The notes: a model not told the origin generated them from the letters alone. Positions 32,190 through 40,529 are shown, counted from the first letter of the stretch. The stretch: DNA of 64,000 bases from Jeotgalibacillus alimentarius (GCF_000829445.1 NZ_JXRQ01000015.1:408127-472126), one strand, 5' to 3'. Program-made: numbers and translations.

Positions 32190-32823
32190 GCCATCCGTTT
32201 ATTTCATTCTTGGTACCGCAGATGCAGGACGCAAGGACCCGCTGCACATACTTGAAAAGGCGCTTGAAGGGGGGATCACTCATTTTCAATTAAGAGAAAA
32301 AGGCCCGGGTGCACTTACAGGACAGTCACTAACAGAATTTGCCATCCAGTGTCAGAAACTATGCGGGACATGGAAGGTTCCATTCATTGTGAATGATGAT
32401 GTAGAACTTGCCTGTGCCATCAGCGCTGATGGTATTCATGTGGGTCAGGAGGATGCTGATGCATTAACTGTTAAAGAGAGAATGGGAAAAGGGATGATCC
32501 TTGGTGTGTCTGTGCATTCAATTGAAGAAGCTGAAAAAGCAATCAGAAGCGGTGCTGATTATCTCGGAATGGGGCCGGTCTATGGCACGAAAAGTAAACC
32601 GGATGCTAAAGAACCTTCAGGTGTCACAAAAATTCTCAAAGTCAGAGAACGCTTTCCTGAAATGCCGGTGGTGGGAATCGGCGGAATTACTGCGCTGAAT
32701 GCAGGACCTGTCTGGGATGCAGGTGCAAAAGGAGTCGCAGTGATCTCAGCAATTGCTGGAGCAAACGATGTACAAATGGAAGTGAAGCGGATCATGAATT
32801 CATACAAAGGAGAGCGCTTATGA
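32179..32823 (+). CDS. thiE: ThiE, thiamine-phosphate synthase
   Basis: The 214-residue TIM-barrel protein starts at ATG 32179 with AAAGGAGG ten bases upstream, inside the thiD 3' end. Motifs are THFQLREKGPG (near 30-40), FIVNDDVELA, ADGIHVGQEDA, DYLGMGPVYGTKSK (phosphate-binding serine and threonine region) and VVGIGGITALN. It joins HMP-diphosphate to the thiazole phosphate. It overlaps thiW by 4 bp. Confidence 0.95.
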   Translation: MFSKPSVYFILGTADAGRKDPLHILEKALEGGITHFQLREKGPGALTGQSLTEFAIQCQKLCGTWKVPFIVNDDVELACAISADGIHVGQEDADALTVKERMGKGMILGVSVHSIEEAEKAIRSGADYLGMGPVYGTKSKPDAKEPSGVTKILKVRERFPEMPVVGIGGITALNAGPVWDAGAKGVAVISAIAGANDVQMEVKRIMNSYKGERL

Positions 32824-33305
32824 GCACAAAAAAATTGACCATCATGGCGATGTTAGTCGCCATTGCAGTTGCCGGATCAGCGTTTGTGTCATTTCCGGCC
32901 GGTGTAGCAAGAGCTTATCCGGTTCAGCACGCCGTGAATGTCATCGCAGCAGTTTTATTTGGTCCGGGCCCTGCAATTGTGATTGCTTTTGTGACGGGTC
33001 TGGTTCGGATATTGACAGGTACAGGCTCACTGCTTGCGTTCCCGGGAGGTATGATTGGGGCAGCACTTGCGGGACTGTTCTATATGTGGAGCGGCCGGGT
33101 GTGGGCAGCAGCAGTCGGTGAAATGATCGGAACCGGTATTCTCGCGTCATTGATTGCTGTTCCATATGCAGCTGTTTTAATGGGAACAGAAGCGGGTGCG
33201 TTCTTTTTTATGCCGGCGTTTCTGGTGTCGAGTATCAGTGGTGCAACGATTGGTTTTATTTTATCTGAGCGGTTAAAAAGAGTAGGGAATCCTATTCAAA
33301 TTTAA
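32820..33305 (+). CDS. thiW: ThiW, ECF-transporter substrate-binding component for the thiazole
   Basis: The 161-residue protein has five to six hydrophobic helices and the compact look of ECF S-components (AMLVAIAVAGSAFVSFPAGV, RAYPVQHAVNVIAAVLFGPG, FPGGMIGAALAGLFYM). Position at the end of tenA-thiM-thiD-thiE fits ThiW, predicted to import the thiazole precursor together with the shared energising module encoded elsewhere. ATGA overlap with thiE. Confidence 0.88.
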   Translation: MSTKKLTIMAMLVAIAVAGSAFVSFPAGVARAYPVQHAVNVIAAVLFGPGPAIVIAFVTGLVRILTGTGSLLAFPGGMIGAALAGLFYMWSGRVWAAAVGEMIGTGILASLIAVPYAAVLMGTEAGAFFFMPAFLVSSISGATIGFILSERLKRVGNPIQI

Positions 33306-33448
33306 AGAAATATAATAGATGTATGTTTTCCGTTGGTATGACTGGGATAGAGAGAGTATGGTAACATTTTTTTATAAAATATTGTCAATTTACCCTTTTC
33401 AAATATACCCATTGATCGTATTATTATTAGTAAAAAAGGAACGAGCTA

Positions 33449-34900
33449 ATGCCCTACTCAGATTCTTTATCGATCGAAAATATTATAACTGCTGTCGACC
33501 ATCATTTGATTGTTGCTTTCATAGATCTTAGTGGACATTTTGAATATGTAAATAAAAATTTCTGCCGTGTGACTCAGTATACTTCTGATGAAATCATTAA
33601 CGCTCATTTTTCAAAGCTGCTCCATGAGTCCCATGATGCACAGAAATTAGCAGAAGCGATGAATCAGGTCAGGCAGGGGAATATCTTTCAGGTAGAACTC
33701 CTGAACCGTAAGAAAGACGGTTCACCTTACTGGATAAACTCAACGATTGTTCCGGTTCTGGATAAAGAGGGGAAGCCATATCGATATTTCACTTACAAAG
33801 TGGATGTAACAGAGCGTGTGGAAGTCGAAGAAAAGCTGAAAGAAACTGAAAAGAAGCTTAAACTTTCTGTCAGCGAACTGAATTACCTGAAGCACGTACT
33901 TGATCAGTCTTCAATTGTCACGCTCATTGACCGCGATCGAAATATTCTATATGCAAACGAACAGTTTGGGAAGCTGATGAAGCATAAGCCAAGTGATGTA
34001 ATCGGTAAAAGTCTGGATGTCCTGAATGCCAGGTGCCATCCGGATTCATTTTATGATGCGATGTGGGAGACAGTGTATAAGGGTGAGGTCTGGTCCGGAG
34101 AGGTGCAGCTAAAAAACATAGATGGAGAAATCAAATGGGTGAACGCGCAAGTTTTCCCATTTGTTAATGATGCAGGACAATCGACATTCATTTTTGTCAG
34201 TCATGATATTACGCAGGCGAAAGAAGCTGAACAACTCGTTCTCAGGTCAGAGAAGTTATCTGTTTTAGGAGAGCTTGCTGCAGGGATTGCCCATGAGATC
34301 CGTAACCCGCTTACTTCTCTGAAAGGTTTCACTGCCCTGCTTGAAGAAGGGGAAACTGAGCCGAATAAGAAAACATATATTTCTGTTATCAAATCAGAAA
34401 TTGACCGGATCGAATATACTGTCAATGAATTAATGATGCTCGCAAAGCCAAAAAAAGCTGAAATGATGCCTTATAAAATTGAGGAACTCGTGCACAGTGT
34501 ATGTGAATTCCTCAAGCCGGAATTTACAATGAAAAATGTCGAGTTGAGCTGCAATAGTCATCATCCTTCTGCAGAAGTGTTATGTGAGGGAAATCAGATC
34601 AAACAGGTCGTTATGAATGTGTTAAAGAATGCAGTTGAAGCGATGGATCGCGGTGGCCGGATTCATATATCATATCTTTATGAAGAAAAGAAGATGGCGA
34701 TTATTGTGAAAGATGATGGGCCAGGCATGAGTGAAGAGGTACTGAAAAAAATTGATACACCATTCTTTACAACTAAGCAAACAGGCAACGGACTCGGTAT
34801 TCCGATGTGCCATAATATTATGAAGCTTCATCATGGCGAGATGAAGATCTCAAGTGTGCTCGGAGCAGGTACAACAGTGGAACTGGTTTTGCCATATTAA
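33449..34900 (+). CDS. PAS-domain sensor histidine kinase (sporulation-kinase type)
   Basis: The 483-residue protein has two PAS domains (about residues 10-130 and 150-260), then a phosphoacceptor domain with ELAAGIAHEIRNPLTSLKGF (near 278-297). The ATPase domain has N-box VLKNAVEAM, G1 DDGPGMS, F-box FFTTK and G2 GNGLGIPM. There are no membrane helices, so it is cytoplasmic. The layout matches KinA/KinE-type phosphorelay kinases that start sporulation. No response regulator gene is adjacent, as is usual for these orphans. It is separate from the thi operon by 143 bp. Confidence 0.85.
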   Translation: MPYSDSLSIENIITAVDHHLIVAFIDLSGHFEYVNKNFCRVTQYTSDEIINAHFSKLLHESHDAQKLAEAMNQVRQGNIFQVELLNRKKDGSPYWINSTIVPVLDKEGKPYRYFTYKVDVTERVEVEEKLKETEKKLKLSVSELNYLKHVLDQSSIVTLIDRDRNILYANEQFGKLMKHKPSDVIGKSLDVLNARCHPDSFYDAMWETVYKGEVWSGEVQLKNIDGEIKWVNAQVFPFVNDAGQSTFIFVSHDITQAKEAEQLVLRSEKLSVLGELAAGIAHEIRNPLTSLKGFTALLEEGETEPNKKTYISVIKSEIDRIEYTVNELMMLAKPKKAEMMPYKIEELVHSVCEFLKPEFTMKNVELSCNSHHPSAEVLCEGNQIKQVVMNVLKNAVEAMDRGGRIHISYLYEEKKMAIIVKDDGPGMSEEVLKKIDTPFFTTKQTGNGLGIPMCHNIMKLHHGEMKISSVLGAGTTVELVLPY

Positions 34901-34933
34901 AAAAACGTTCAGTCATGAGGCTGAACGTTTTTT
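34900..34933. terminator. Bidirectional terminator
   Basis: AAAAAACGTTCAG and CTGAACGTTTTTT, between the convergent kinase and fic genes. Confidence 0.88.
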
Positions 34934-35517
34934 CAGGATTGTCTGATAAAGCTGATGGTCTCTATAAAGAGCTTCTGCAGATCGGCAGGATCCGTAACTG
35001 CGCGTATCATTGCCTGAATATATTCAGTTCTGTCAAGCTGGTCATACTGCCATTCAATGCTTTTTGAGCGGGCATATTCATGCAGAAAGGAGCGGATTGT
35101 CCTGCCGTTGCCTTCACGGAAAGGGTGAAGCATATTCAGCTCTGACTTAAAATATGCGAGTCTTTCAGCTGCTTCTTCAAGCGTATGCCACTCCTTCTCA
35201 GCTGCAAGAGCTTTAAATATCCGGTCGGCATAACTGTCTAAGTATTGTGCCTGACAAAAACGTGTATTGCCTTTCATCAGCTGCACGGTTCGGAACTTTC
35301 CCGCAAACGGGTAAATATCCTGAAAAAAGTGCCTGTGCAAATCTTTAAAGCTCTGTACATCAAAGGAAGAAACCTCATATTGCTTTCTCACAAATTCTGC
35401 TGCGCGCAGAGAAAATGTAAGTGCTTCAGCTTCCATGAGAGATTCTTCATCCGTGACGCCAAGGAGGTTATGCTTCAGCAGAAAATCATCATTTTCACTG
35501 CTGATGTACTTATCCAC
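34933..35517 (-). CDS. Fic-family protein (AMP transferase or related)
   Basis: The 194-residue protein carries the intact Fic active-site loop HPFREGNGRTIR (near residues 134-145) and the upstream flap region (FAGKFRTVQLMKGNTRFCQA). Fic enzymes transfer AMP or other nucleotides to target proteins. No clear inhibitory S/T-x-x-x-E-G/N helix is seen within it, so if it is a toxin the inhibitor should be a separate protein. A 55-codon gene directly upstream overlaps its GTG start by 8 bp. Confidence 0.85.
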   Translation of the reverse strand: MDKYISSENDDFLLKHNLLGVTDEESLMEAEALTFSLRAAEFVRKQYEVSSFDVQSFKDLHRHFFQDIYPFAGKFRTVQLMKGNTRFCQAQYLDSYADRIFKALAAEKEWHTLEEAAERLAYFKSELNMLHPFREGNGRTIRSFLHEYARSKSIEWQYDQLDRTEYIQAMIRAVTDPADLQKLFIETISFIRQS

Positions 35518-35677
35518 GCGACAGCAAATCCTTGATCACAGCCGGTGTAATCGGCTTATCTGCGTTCACTGTTTCAAGCACTTTCTCCTGCAGTCCTTCA
35601 TTTAAAGACAGGTTTTCCAAATGCAGATTTTTCATAATCCGTTTAAACTCCGGTGATTCGATTTTCACGTCTTTCAT
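35510..35677 (-). CDS. Small protein overlapping fic, candidate antitoxin
   Basis: The frame encodes 55 residues: MKDVKIESPEFKRIMKNLHL, then ENLSLNEGLQEKVLETV and a tail ending LLSRG. It starts with ATG behind AAAGGTGG, and its TAA lies inside the first codons of the Fic gene. It is predicted all-helical. An S-x-x-E-G pattern (SLNEG) resembles but does not exactly match the S/T-x-x-x-E-G/N inhibitory motif of VbhA-type Fic antitoxins. Position, size and overlap suggest an antitoxin; the motif mismatch keeps this an inference. Confidence 0.6.
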   Translation of the reverse strand: MKDVKIESPEFKRIMKNLHLENLSLNEGLQEKVLETVNADKPITPAVIKDLLSRG

Positions 35678-35720
35678 TCAGCGGTTCCCACCTTTAAATG
35701 AGTTCATTGATCTGTTTTTA

Positions 35721-35727
35721 TTATACC
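35721..35727 (-). promoter_or_regulatory. Extended -10 promoter of the small gene-fic operon
   Basis: On the minus strand TGGTATAAT gives a perfect -10 with an extended TG, about 45 bp upstream of the small gene. The -35 is weak. Confidence 0.45.
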
Positions 35728-35755
35728 ACGAAAAGCAGTGGAAGGACTGATTTCA

Positions 35756-36184
35756 TTAGCTCAGACGGCTTATAATCCGGTTAATAATGAGCAGGCTGAT
35801 AAAGGTCGCGACAACACCTGTTATTATGCCGGCGAGTTGAGCAGTATCGGCAGCTATACCCATATTGCTGAGCAGATCTTCACTGAACCGGTATAAGAAA
35901 AATCCGGCCATTAAAGAGATAATCAGATTGATTACACTGAATCCCACTTTATATGAGAGCGGCTTTGAATCGAAAGCACCCATATGCTCCTTCAAATAAC
36001 TTTGTGCCCCATCAAGCGAATCATATTCCCCCACGATTTCTTCATCACTGTAATGATGGCTGTTTTGGGATTTTGAACTGAAAAATACATAATATGTTTC
36101 ATTCTCTTTGCGGATGTCGTATTTCTGAATCCCGACAACCCCTTTTTTAGTCACTCGTTTTGTTCTTGTTCTGATATGTTCCAT
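35756..36184 (-). CDS. Unknown protein with two C-terminal membrane segments
   Basis: The 142-residue protein has a basic N-terminus (RTRTKRVTKKGVVG) and a soluble part with YYVFFSSKSQNSHHYSDEEI. Two hydrophobic segments follow near residues 80-98 and 115-137, the latter ending RIISRLS. I do not recognise the family. It sits between the fic operon and the M48-ankyrin gene and has its own ATG at 36184. There is no sign of transfer or damage. Confidence 0.6.
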   Translation of the reverse strand: MEHIRTRTKRVTKKGVVGIQKYDIRKENETYYVFFSSKSQNSHHYSDEEIVGEYDSLDGAQSYLKEHMGAFDSKPLSYKVGFSVINLIISLMAGFFLYRFSEDLLSNMGIAADTAQLAGIITGVVATFISLLIINRIISRLS

Positions 36185-36355
36185 ACCGATCCTCTTTTCA
36201 AACCTGATGAGTATATCCTATCACATATAGAAGATTGATTTGAATCCGGACGGGTGATTCAGCCTGTTACCCTATTTTTGTATTGTATTTTTAAAGGGGA
36301 TCAGCTAATATTTAGAAATGCTTGTCAATATCATACATATACGGGAGGAAGAACA

Positions 36356-37657
36356 TTGAATCAACAAAGGATTAAATCAGAAAGAGAGACTGTCTATTTT
36401 ATCTTGTCTATTATTTTCAGTGTCATGGTATACATTGCAGCAGCAGTCTCCATTGTAGGAATAGGGATTGCGCTTGCTGTACTTGCGGTGGTGCTGTTTA
36501 TGAACGCGCTGATGCTTGGGTCAATCCGGGGCAACGGTGTAAGAGTTAGTGAAAGGCAGTTTGCAGACGTATATGAGCGCGCGGCTGTTTTATCAAGGGA
36601 GATGGGGCTGAAGAAAGTGCCTGACTTCTTTGTGATTCAGTCTGAGGGTGCATTGAATGCTTTTGCAACAAGGTTTTTCGGCCGTAATATGATTGTGGTA
36701 TATTCGGAAGTGTTTGAACTGGCAAGACAAAACGGTCAGGAAGAGCTGGACTTTATTATTGCCCATGAACTTGCACATATCAAACGCAATCACGTATGGA
36801 AAAATATCCTGACATTACCTGCTCAGTTTATTCCGTTTCTATCGCAGGCTTATAGCCGTTCATGCGAGTATACGTGTGATAGAGAGGCAGCTTATCAGAT
36901 CAGGGATGCTGAAGCGGCAAAGAGAGCACTGACGCTTTTAGGCGTTGGGAAGGTCATGTACCGCGAAGTGAATGAGGATGCTTACCTGGAGCAGATCCAT
37001 TCGGAATCCAATGGTGCAGTCTGGCTGAGTGAAATCCTGTCGACTCATCCGCTGCTGCCAAAAAGAATCTTATCAGTCGAGCGTTTTATGAACCCTGATA
37101 CTGGCTATACGTACAGTCAGCAGCCTGGGAGGATCGTTCTTGGAGCCGGGTTGTTATTTGGTGGACTTGCAGGGGCTTATATCGCGGTGATTGTGACCCT
37201 GACGCTTGCCGGCGTTGTGTTTGCTTCATTGCTGCCGGACGATGTGACGTCTGCAGAGAATACAATGTATGAGGAGTTCGAGGACACAGATATTGGTGCA
37301 ACTCCTTTAATGAATGCTGCAGCAATTGGTGATATTGATGAGGCAGCATCACTGATCAATGCAGGTGCTGACCTTGAAGAAACAGATGATGAAGGGACAA
37401 CTGCACTGCTGTATGCAGCTTATAACGGGGATGCTCAGATGCTCTCACTTTTACTTGAAGCAGGAGCAGATCCAAACCACAGTGATGATTACTCAACGCC
37501 GCTTATGGCTGCTGTCAGTTATGATGACCGTGAATTAGCAGCATTGCTGACAACCTACGGGGCAGACCCGGCTATGGCGGATCCATACGGTGAGACACCG
37601 ATGGATTATGTTGGCGCAGCGGATGAAGAAGAGTTTTTTGACTGGGTGAAAGAGTAG
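36356..37657 (+). CDS. M48 metalloprotease with C-terminal ankyrin repeats
   Basis: Starting at TTG 36356 (GGGAGGAAG just upstream) the protein has 433 residues. Two membrane helices at 12-55 precede a zinc protease domain with IIAHELAHIKRN (near residues 138-149) and the third-ligand segment CEYTCDREA. LSTHPLLPKRI is the usual M48 end. A further membrane span (IVLGAGLLFGGLAGAYIAVI) leads to a domain of three ankyrin repeats (TPLMNAAAIGDIDEAASLIN, TALLYAAYNGDAQMLSLLLE, TPLMAAVSYDDRELAALLTT). Fusion of an HtpX-like membrane protease with ankyrin repeats is unusual. The ankyrin part may recruit substrates or regulate activity; on which side of the membrane it lies is uncertain. The next longer open frame lacks a ribosome site. 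Confidence 0.82.
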   Translation: MNQQRIKSERETVYFILSIIFSVMVYIAAAVSIVGIGIALAVLAVVLFMNALMLGSIRGNGVRVSERQFADVYERAAVLSREMGLKKVPDFFVIQSEGALNAFATRFFGRNMIVVYSEVFELARQNGQEELDFIIAHELAHIKRNHVWKNILTLPAQFIPFLSQAYSRSCEYTCDREAAYQIRDAEAAKRALTLLGVGKVMYREVNEDAYLEQIHSESNGAVWLSEILSTHPLLPKRILSVERFMNPDTGYTYSQQPGRIVLGAGLLFGGLAGAYIAVIVTLTLAGVVFASLLPDDVTSAENTMYEEFEDTDIGATPLMNAAAIGDIDEAASLINAGADLEETDDEGTTALLYAAYNGDAQMLSLLLEAGADPNHSDDYSTPLMAAVSYDDRELAALLTTYGADPAMADPYGETPMDYVGAADEEEFFDWVKE

Positions 37658-37666
37658 GAAGCGTAG

Positions 37667-37692
37667 ACCGGGATATATGTCCCGGTTTTTTT
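37667..37692 (+). terminator. Terminator of the M48-ankyrin gene
   Basis: ACCGGGA and TCCCGGT stem followed by six T. Confidence 0.85.
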
Positions 37693-37791
37693 ATGCCTTT
37701 AGGCGGGAAGCCGCTTTCCGCGTATGTCGACCCCGCATTCATCAACACTTTTTGACGTTTAGTATTTTTAAAAAGGAACTTTATGATAAAA

Positions 37792-37809
37792 TGAGTGAAT
37801 AGTCATTCA
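37792..37809 (+). promoter_or_regulatory. FadR-like operator before the SCP2 gene
   Basis: TGAGTGAATAGTCATTCA differs by one base from the Bacillus FadR consensus TGAATGAMTANTCATTCA. It lies 22 bp before the SCP2 start codon and directly after an AT-rich -10-like stretch, so binding would repress the gene. Confidence 0.65.
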
Positions 37810-37831
37810 ATTCACAAAAGGGGATGGAAAG

Positions 37832-38152
37832 ATGTCAGAGATATGGTCAAGAATTACGACGGCAATGAATGCAAATCCGGAGCCGATTCAGGATGAAAAC
37901 GTCCGCTATGAGTTTCAGCTGAAAGATGGGGAGGCGAAGCAGCTGGTCCTGAAGCATGGGGAAGCTTATATTGAAGAAGCAGGCACTGCGCAGCCGAGTT
38001 GTACGCTGAAGCTGAGTGAAAAAGATCTCGTAAAGATGATAGAAGGGGACCTGAGCGCTTCAGGTGCTTTCATGTTTGGAAAGCTGAAAGTAGATGGTAA
38101 GATGGGGTATGCTTTGAAGCTTGAGTCTTTGCTGAGTGAATATACTTTTTAA
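37832..38152 (+). CDS. SCP2 sterol-carrier domain protein
   Basis: The 106-residue protein is a single SCP2 domain (RYEFQLKDGEAKQLVLKHGE, CTLKLSEKDLVKMIEGDLSA, FMFGKLKVDGKMGYALKL). SCP2 proteins bind acyl chains or other lipids. AAGGGGATGG precedes the ATG. The FadR-like operator in the promoter supports a role in fatty-acid metabolism, with derepression by long-chain acyl-CoA. No beta-oxidation gene is adjacent. Confidence 0.85.
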   Translation: MSEIWSRITTAMNANPEPIQDENVRYEFQLKDGEAKQLVLKHGEAYIEEAGTAQPSCTLKLSEKDLVKMIEGDLSASGAFMFGKLKVDGKMGYALKLESLLSEYTF

Positions 38153-38170
38153 AAGAGTGTTTTTTATATC

Positions 38171-38205
38171 AAAAACCGGCCCGCCAAAGCGGACCGGTTT
38201 TTTTC
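38171..38205. terminator. Bidirectional terminator
   Basis: AAAAACCGG-C-CCGC and GCGG-A-CCGGTTTTTTT form a stem between the convergent SCP2 and yolD-like genes. Confidence 0.85.
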
Positions 38206-38533
38206 AGCAGACCTCCAGACCGATTACCTGATCAAAAGGAATGGTCTTTTTCATATGCCCGCTCGTTGTCATTAATAAGTAACGCTGCTGGTAGTTAACC
38301 AAAGTAATGATGCCCTTCACACTATCACGTCTGTTGTGTTCAAAGATTTTGAGGTCAACCTGCTGTTTGAATTCAAGTGCTTCCTGGATCCCGAGAAAAA
38401 TCATATCAAACATCTGCTCATCAAGTTCAGGCTTAGTCTCATGCTCCATCTCTTCATAGAAATCCTTCAGCATCTTCACATGTTCAGGCAGCATCATCGA
38501 AGTCCACTTAATTGTGCCGCGGTCTTTATTCAT
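38204..38533 (-). CDS. YolD-like family protein, SOS-controlled
   Basis: The 109-residue protein shows the YolD family pattern: DRGTIKWTSMMLPEHVKMLK near the N-terminus, a helical middle, and a beta-rich C-terminal half (DSVKGIITLVNYQQRYLLMT). YolD-like genes usually accompany Y-family DNA polymerases (UvrX/YqjW) in SOS regulons. Here the polymerase gene is absent from the window. The ATG at 38533 has AAAGGGG ten bases upstream. A LexA box overlaps the promoter. Confidence 0.8.
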   Translation of the reverse strand: MNKDRGTIKWTSMMLPEHVKMLKDFYEEMEHETKPELDEQMFDMIFLGIQEALEFKQQVDLKIFEHNRRDSVKGIITLVNYQQRYLLMTTSGHMKKTIPFDQVIGLEVC

Positions 38534-38556
38534 GTCTGTCACGCCCCTTTTCAATC

Positions 38557-38576
38557 ATTATAGGAACGTTTGTTCT
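38557..38576 (-). promoter_or_regulatory. LexA box and -10 of the yolD-like gene
   Basis: GAAC-AAAC-GTTC (complement of 38564-38575) is followed, reading on the minus strand, by TATAAT (38557-38562). The arrangement is the same as before the 13902 gene. Confidence 0.75.
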
Positions 38577-38617
38577 GTTTTGTAAATAGGTAAGTGATGG
38601 ATTTTCACAATTAATCG

Positions 38618-39175
38618 CTAAAAAATAACGACGTCAAAGAAATTTCTGTAGCTTTTAAGATGAAAATCGGCCGGTTTATCATTTTGAAATAAGCAGGTAT
38701 ACATGCCGAGCTGTTTTGCCGGAATGATATCAAGCTCTCGGTCACCGACTGCAAGATCGATCCGGTACTTGTTGTGAAGATATTCATATGCAGCAGGGTC
38801 AGGTTTACGCGGGAAGCCATGATCTGCAGTCACAATCTCACGGAAATAGGTTGTGAAGCCGTAGTAATCAAGCACCTTATGTGCACCTTCCTGATCCTTA
38901 TGGGTCATAATCACATTATAGTCTGCCTGCTTCAGTACATCCTCCACATGATCAAACGGCGGCATCTCCTCGGGGCTGATCCTGCTGATGAGCAGGTTGT
39001 ATTCATTGATCTGCGCCTCAGTCATTCGAAAATGATTGATTGCATGCGTTGCAGATACTTTTAACTGTGTGTAGCAGTCTTCCTCTGATACGCCATTCAG
39101 CACTAGGCTCATCCTTTTTGCGTAGGCAGGGTAGGTATCAAAAAGTGTTCCATCATAATCCCAAAGTATATTCAT
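38618..39175 (-). CDS. HAD-superfamily phosphatase
   Basis: The 185-residue protein has the four HAD motifs: WDYDGTLFDTYPAY (nucleophile aspartates, residues 5-18), IMTHKD (motif II region, near 89), RKPDPAAYEYL (lysine, near 123) and VGDRELDIIPAKQLGM (acidic motif IV, near 143). The helical cap places it in the phosphoglycolate-phosphatase-like subgroup. The substrate is unknown. The ATG at 39175 is at the edge of a MITE-like repeat copy. Confidence 0.82.
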   Translation of the reverse strand: MNILWDYDGTLFDTYPAYAKRMSLVLNGVSEEDCYTQLKVSATHAINHFRMTEAQINEYNLLISRISPEEMPPFDHVEDVLKQADYNVIMTHKDQEGAHKVLDYYGFTTYFREIVTADHGFPRKPDPAAYEYLHNKYRIDLAVGDRELDIIPAKQLGMYTCLFQNDKPADFHLKSYRNFFDVVIF

Positions 39176-39193
39176 CCAATACCCCTTTCAATT

Positions 39194-39387
39194 ACGCTTT
39201 ATTAAATTTGCTTATTGTTTTAGCACAGCTGTTGATCCTCGCTGCAGGGGACGACTCAAGCAGCAGAAGCGTGACAGGTGAGACCCCGCAGGCGAAGCTG
39301 AGGAGGCTCGATTGAACCGGAGCCAAAAACCGGCTCATGCGGAAAGCGTTCCCCTGGAGCGGAAATCAACAGCCAAATTCAACAGAG
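39194..39387. repeat. MITE-like repeat, near full-length copy
   Basis: The copy runs from CTTTATTAAATTTG through GACGACTC, GTGACAGGTGAGACCCCGCA, GGAGGCTCGATTGAACCGGA, GCTCATGCGGAAAGCGTTCC to GGAAATCAACAGCC. It is flanked by CTTTCAATT (39185-39193) and CTTTCATTT (39388-39396), an 8 of 9 match typical of an aged target duplication. Confidence 0.65.
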
Positions 39388-39563
39388 CTTTCATTTAAAA
39401 AATGATCTTTCTTTTCGTTATACCTGATCTCTTATTCCAAAGCCAATAATTAAACTGTAATAAAATTTTGAAAAGTGAATATATTTTCATGTTTTTTAAT
39501 AATCTATGAAGGACTTAAGTCTCTATTTGTCGAATAAATTTAAAATGGAGGTGCATTGTATTC

Positions 39564-40172
39564 ATGAAAGAATCGATCATTATTTTATTTATCGGACTCG
39601 TATTTTTCCTAACTGCATGTGCCCCGGAAGAAAGTGCTGTAGCGGATATAGAGATGAAAAGTCAGGAAGAACTATCTAATATGACGGACTCTTATGCCCG
39701 TGAAGATTATCGTCAGGTTATGAGTCATATTACGCAGGAAGCTAAAAGTTTTGAAGCAGGCGTTGTGCTTGAAAAGTGGATTATCAGGACGCTTGCTGAA
39801 GAAGCACTGTATTATGAAGAAGATCTGTCAGAGGAAGAAGTACTTGAAATCTCCAGGGAGCGGCTTGCTGAAGACCTGGCATGGAAAAACATTGCCTCAA
39901 CAAAGTATGGGATCATTATCAGCCGGGATGAACTCGATGAATACATTAATAATATTACCAACCTGTATGAATCACCTCTCCAACTGGCTTATGCTGATAT
40001 TCTTGGGTTAACGGTCGAGCAGCTGAACCATGAATTTGATGAGGATGTATATGAGAAAAATCTGATGTGGGAAAAGCTGAAGCCGGAGCTGGAAAAAGCA
40101 TATGAGACAAGCGATCAGAGTGAGCTTGTTGAGCGGTTTAATAAAGAAGTCAATCATGAGATAAACCGTTGA
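39564..40172 (+). CDS. Lipoprotein, SurA-N-like helical domain, function unknown
   Basis: The 202-residue protein has a lipoprotein signal peptide with lipobox LTAC (cysteine at residue 19). The mature part is acidic and nearly all helical, and its helix pattern (VVLEKWIIRTLAEEALYYEE, EEEVLEISRERLAEDLAWKN) resembles the chaperone part of PrsA/SurA-type lipoproteins without a rotamase domain. It is transcribed alone, with a terminator right after the stop. The role may be in folding of exported proteins; this is inference. Confidence 0.7.
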   Translation: MKESIIILFIGLVFFLTACAPEESAVADIEMKSQEELSNMTDSYAREDYRQVMSHITQEAKSFEAGVVLEKWIIRTLAEEALYYEEDLSEEEVLEISRERLAEDLAWKNIASTKYGIIISRDELDEYINNITNLYESPLQLAYADILGLTVEQLNHEFDEDVYEKNLMWEKLKPELEKAYETSDQSELVERFNKEVNHEINR

Positions 40173-40210
40173 AACACTGTCCAGTAAATTGATGGGGCAG
40201 TGTTTTTTTG
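40172..40210 (+). terminator. Terminator of the lipoprotein gene
   Basis: AACACTGTCC and GGGCAGTGTT form a stem followed by six or more T. Confidence 0.8.
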
Positions 40211-40328
40211 TTTGTATAGAGGCGAGAGGAGGTTTTCAGGTCATATTCCTCGGGATACGGGTCATCATTGGTGATTTACCGGTCACAACCGTTCATCATA
40301 GTGGAAGCCATCATATTTTATTAAATAG

Positions 40329-40529
40329 CTTTGTTAAAGACCAATGTTGTTTTAGCACAGCTGGTGATTGCAGCGGAAGGGGGACGACTCCAGCAGGAGA
40401 AGCGTGACAGGTGAGACCCCGCAAGCGCCCCGCGCTGAGGAGGCTCGATTGAACCGGAGCCAAAATGACGGCTCATGCGGAAAGCGTTCCCCCTGCAGCG
40501 GAAATCAACAGCCAGATTTAACGGAGTCT
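40329..40529. repeat. MITE-like repeat, 201-bp full-length copy
   Basis: The copy is almost identical in the interior to the one at 56991-57190. Ends are CTTTGTTAAAGACCAATGTT and ...CAACAGCCAGATTTAACGG; GTTAAA-N7-TGTTG occurs in inverted orientation at both ends. The flanks ATTAAATAG (40320-40328) and ATCAAATAG (40530-40538) match at 8 of 9 positions. Confidence 0.7.
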
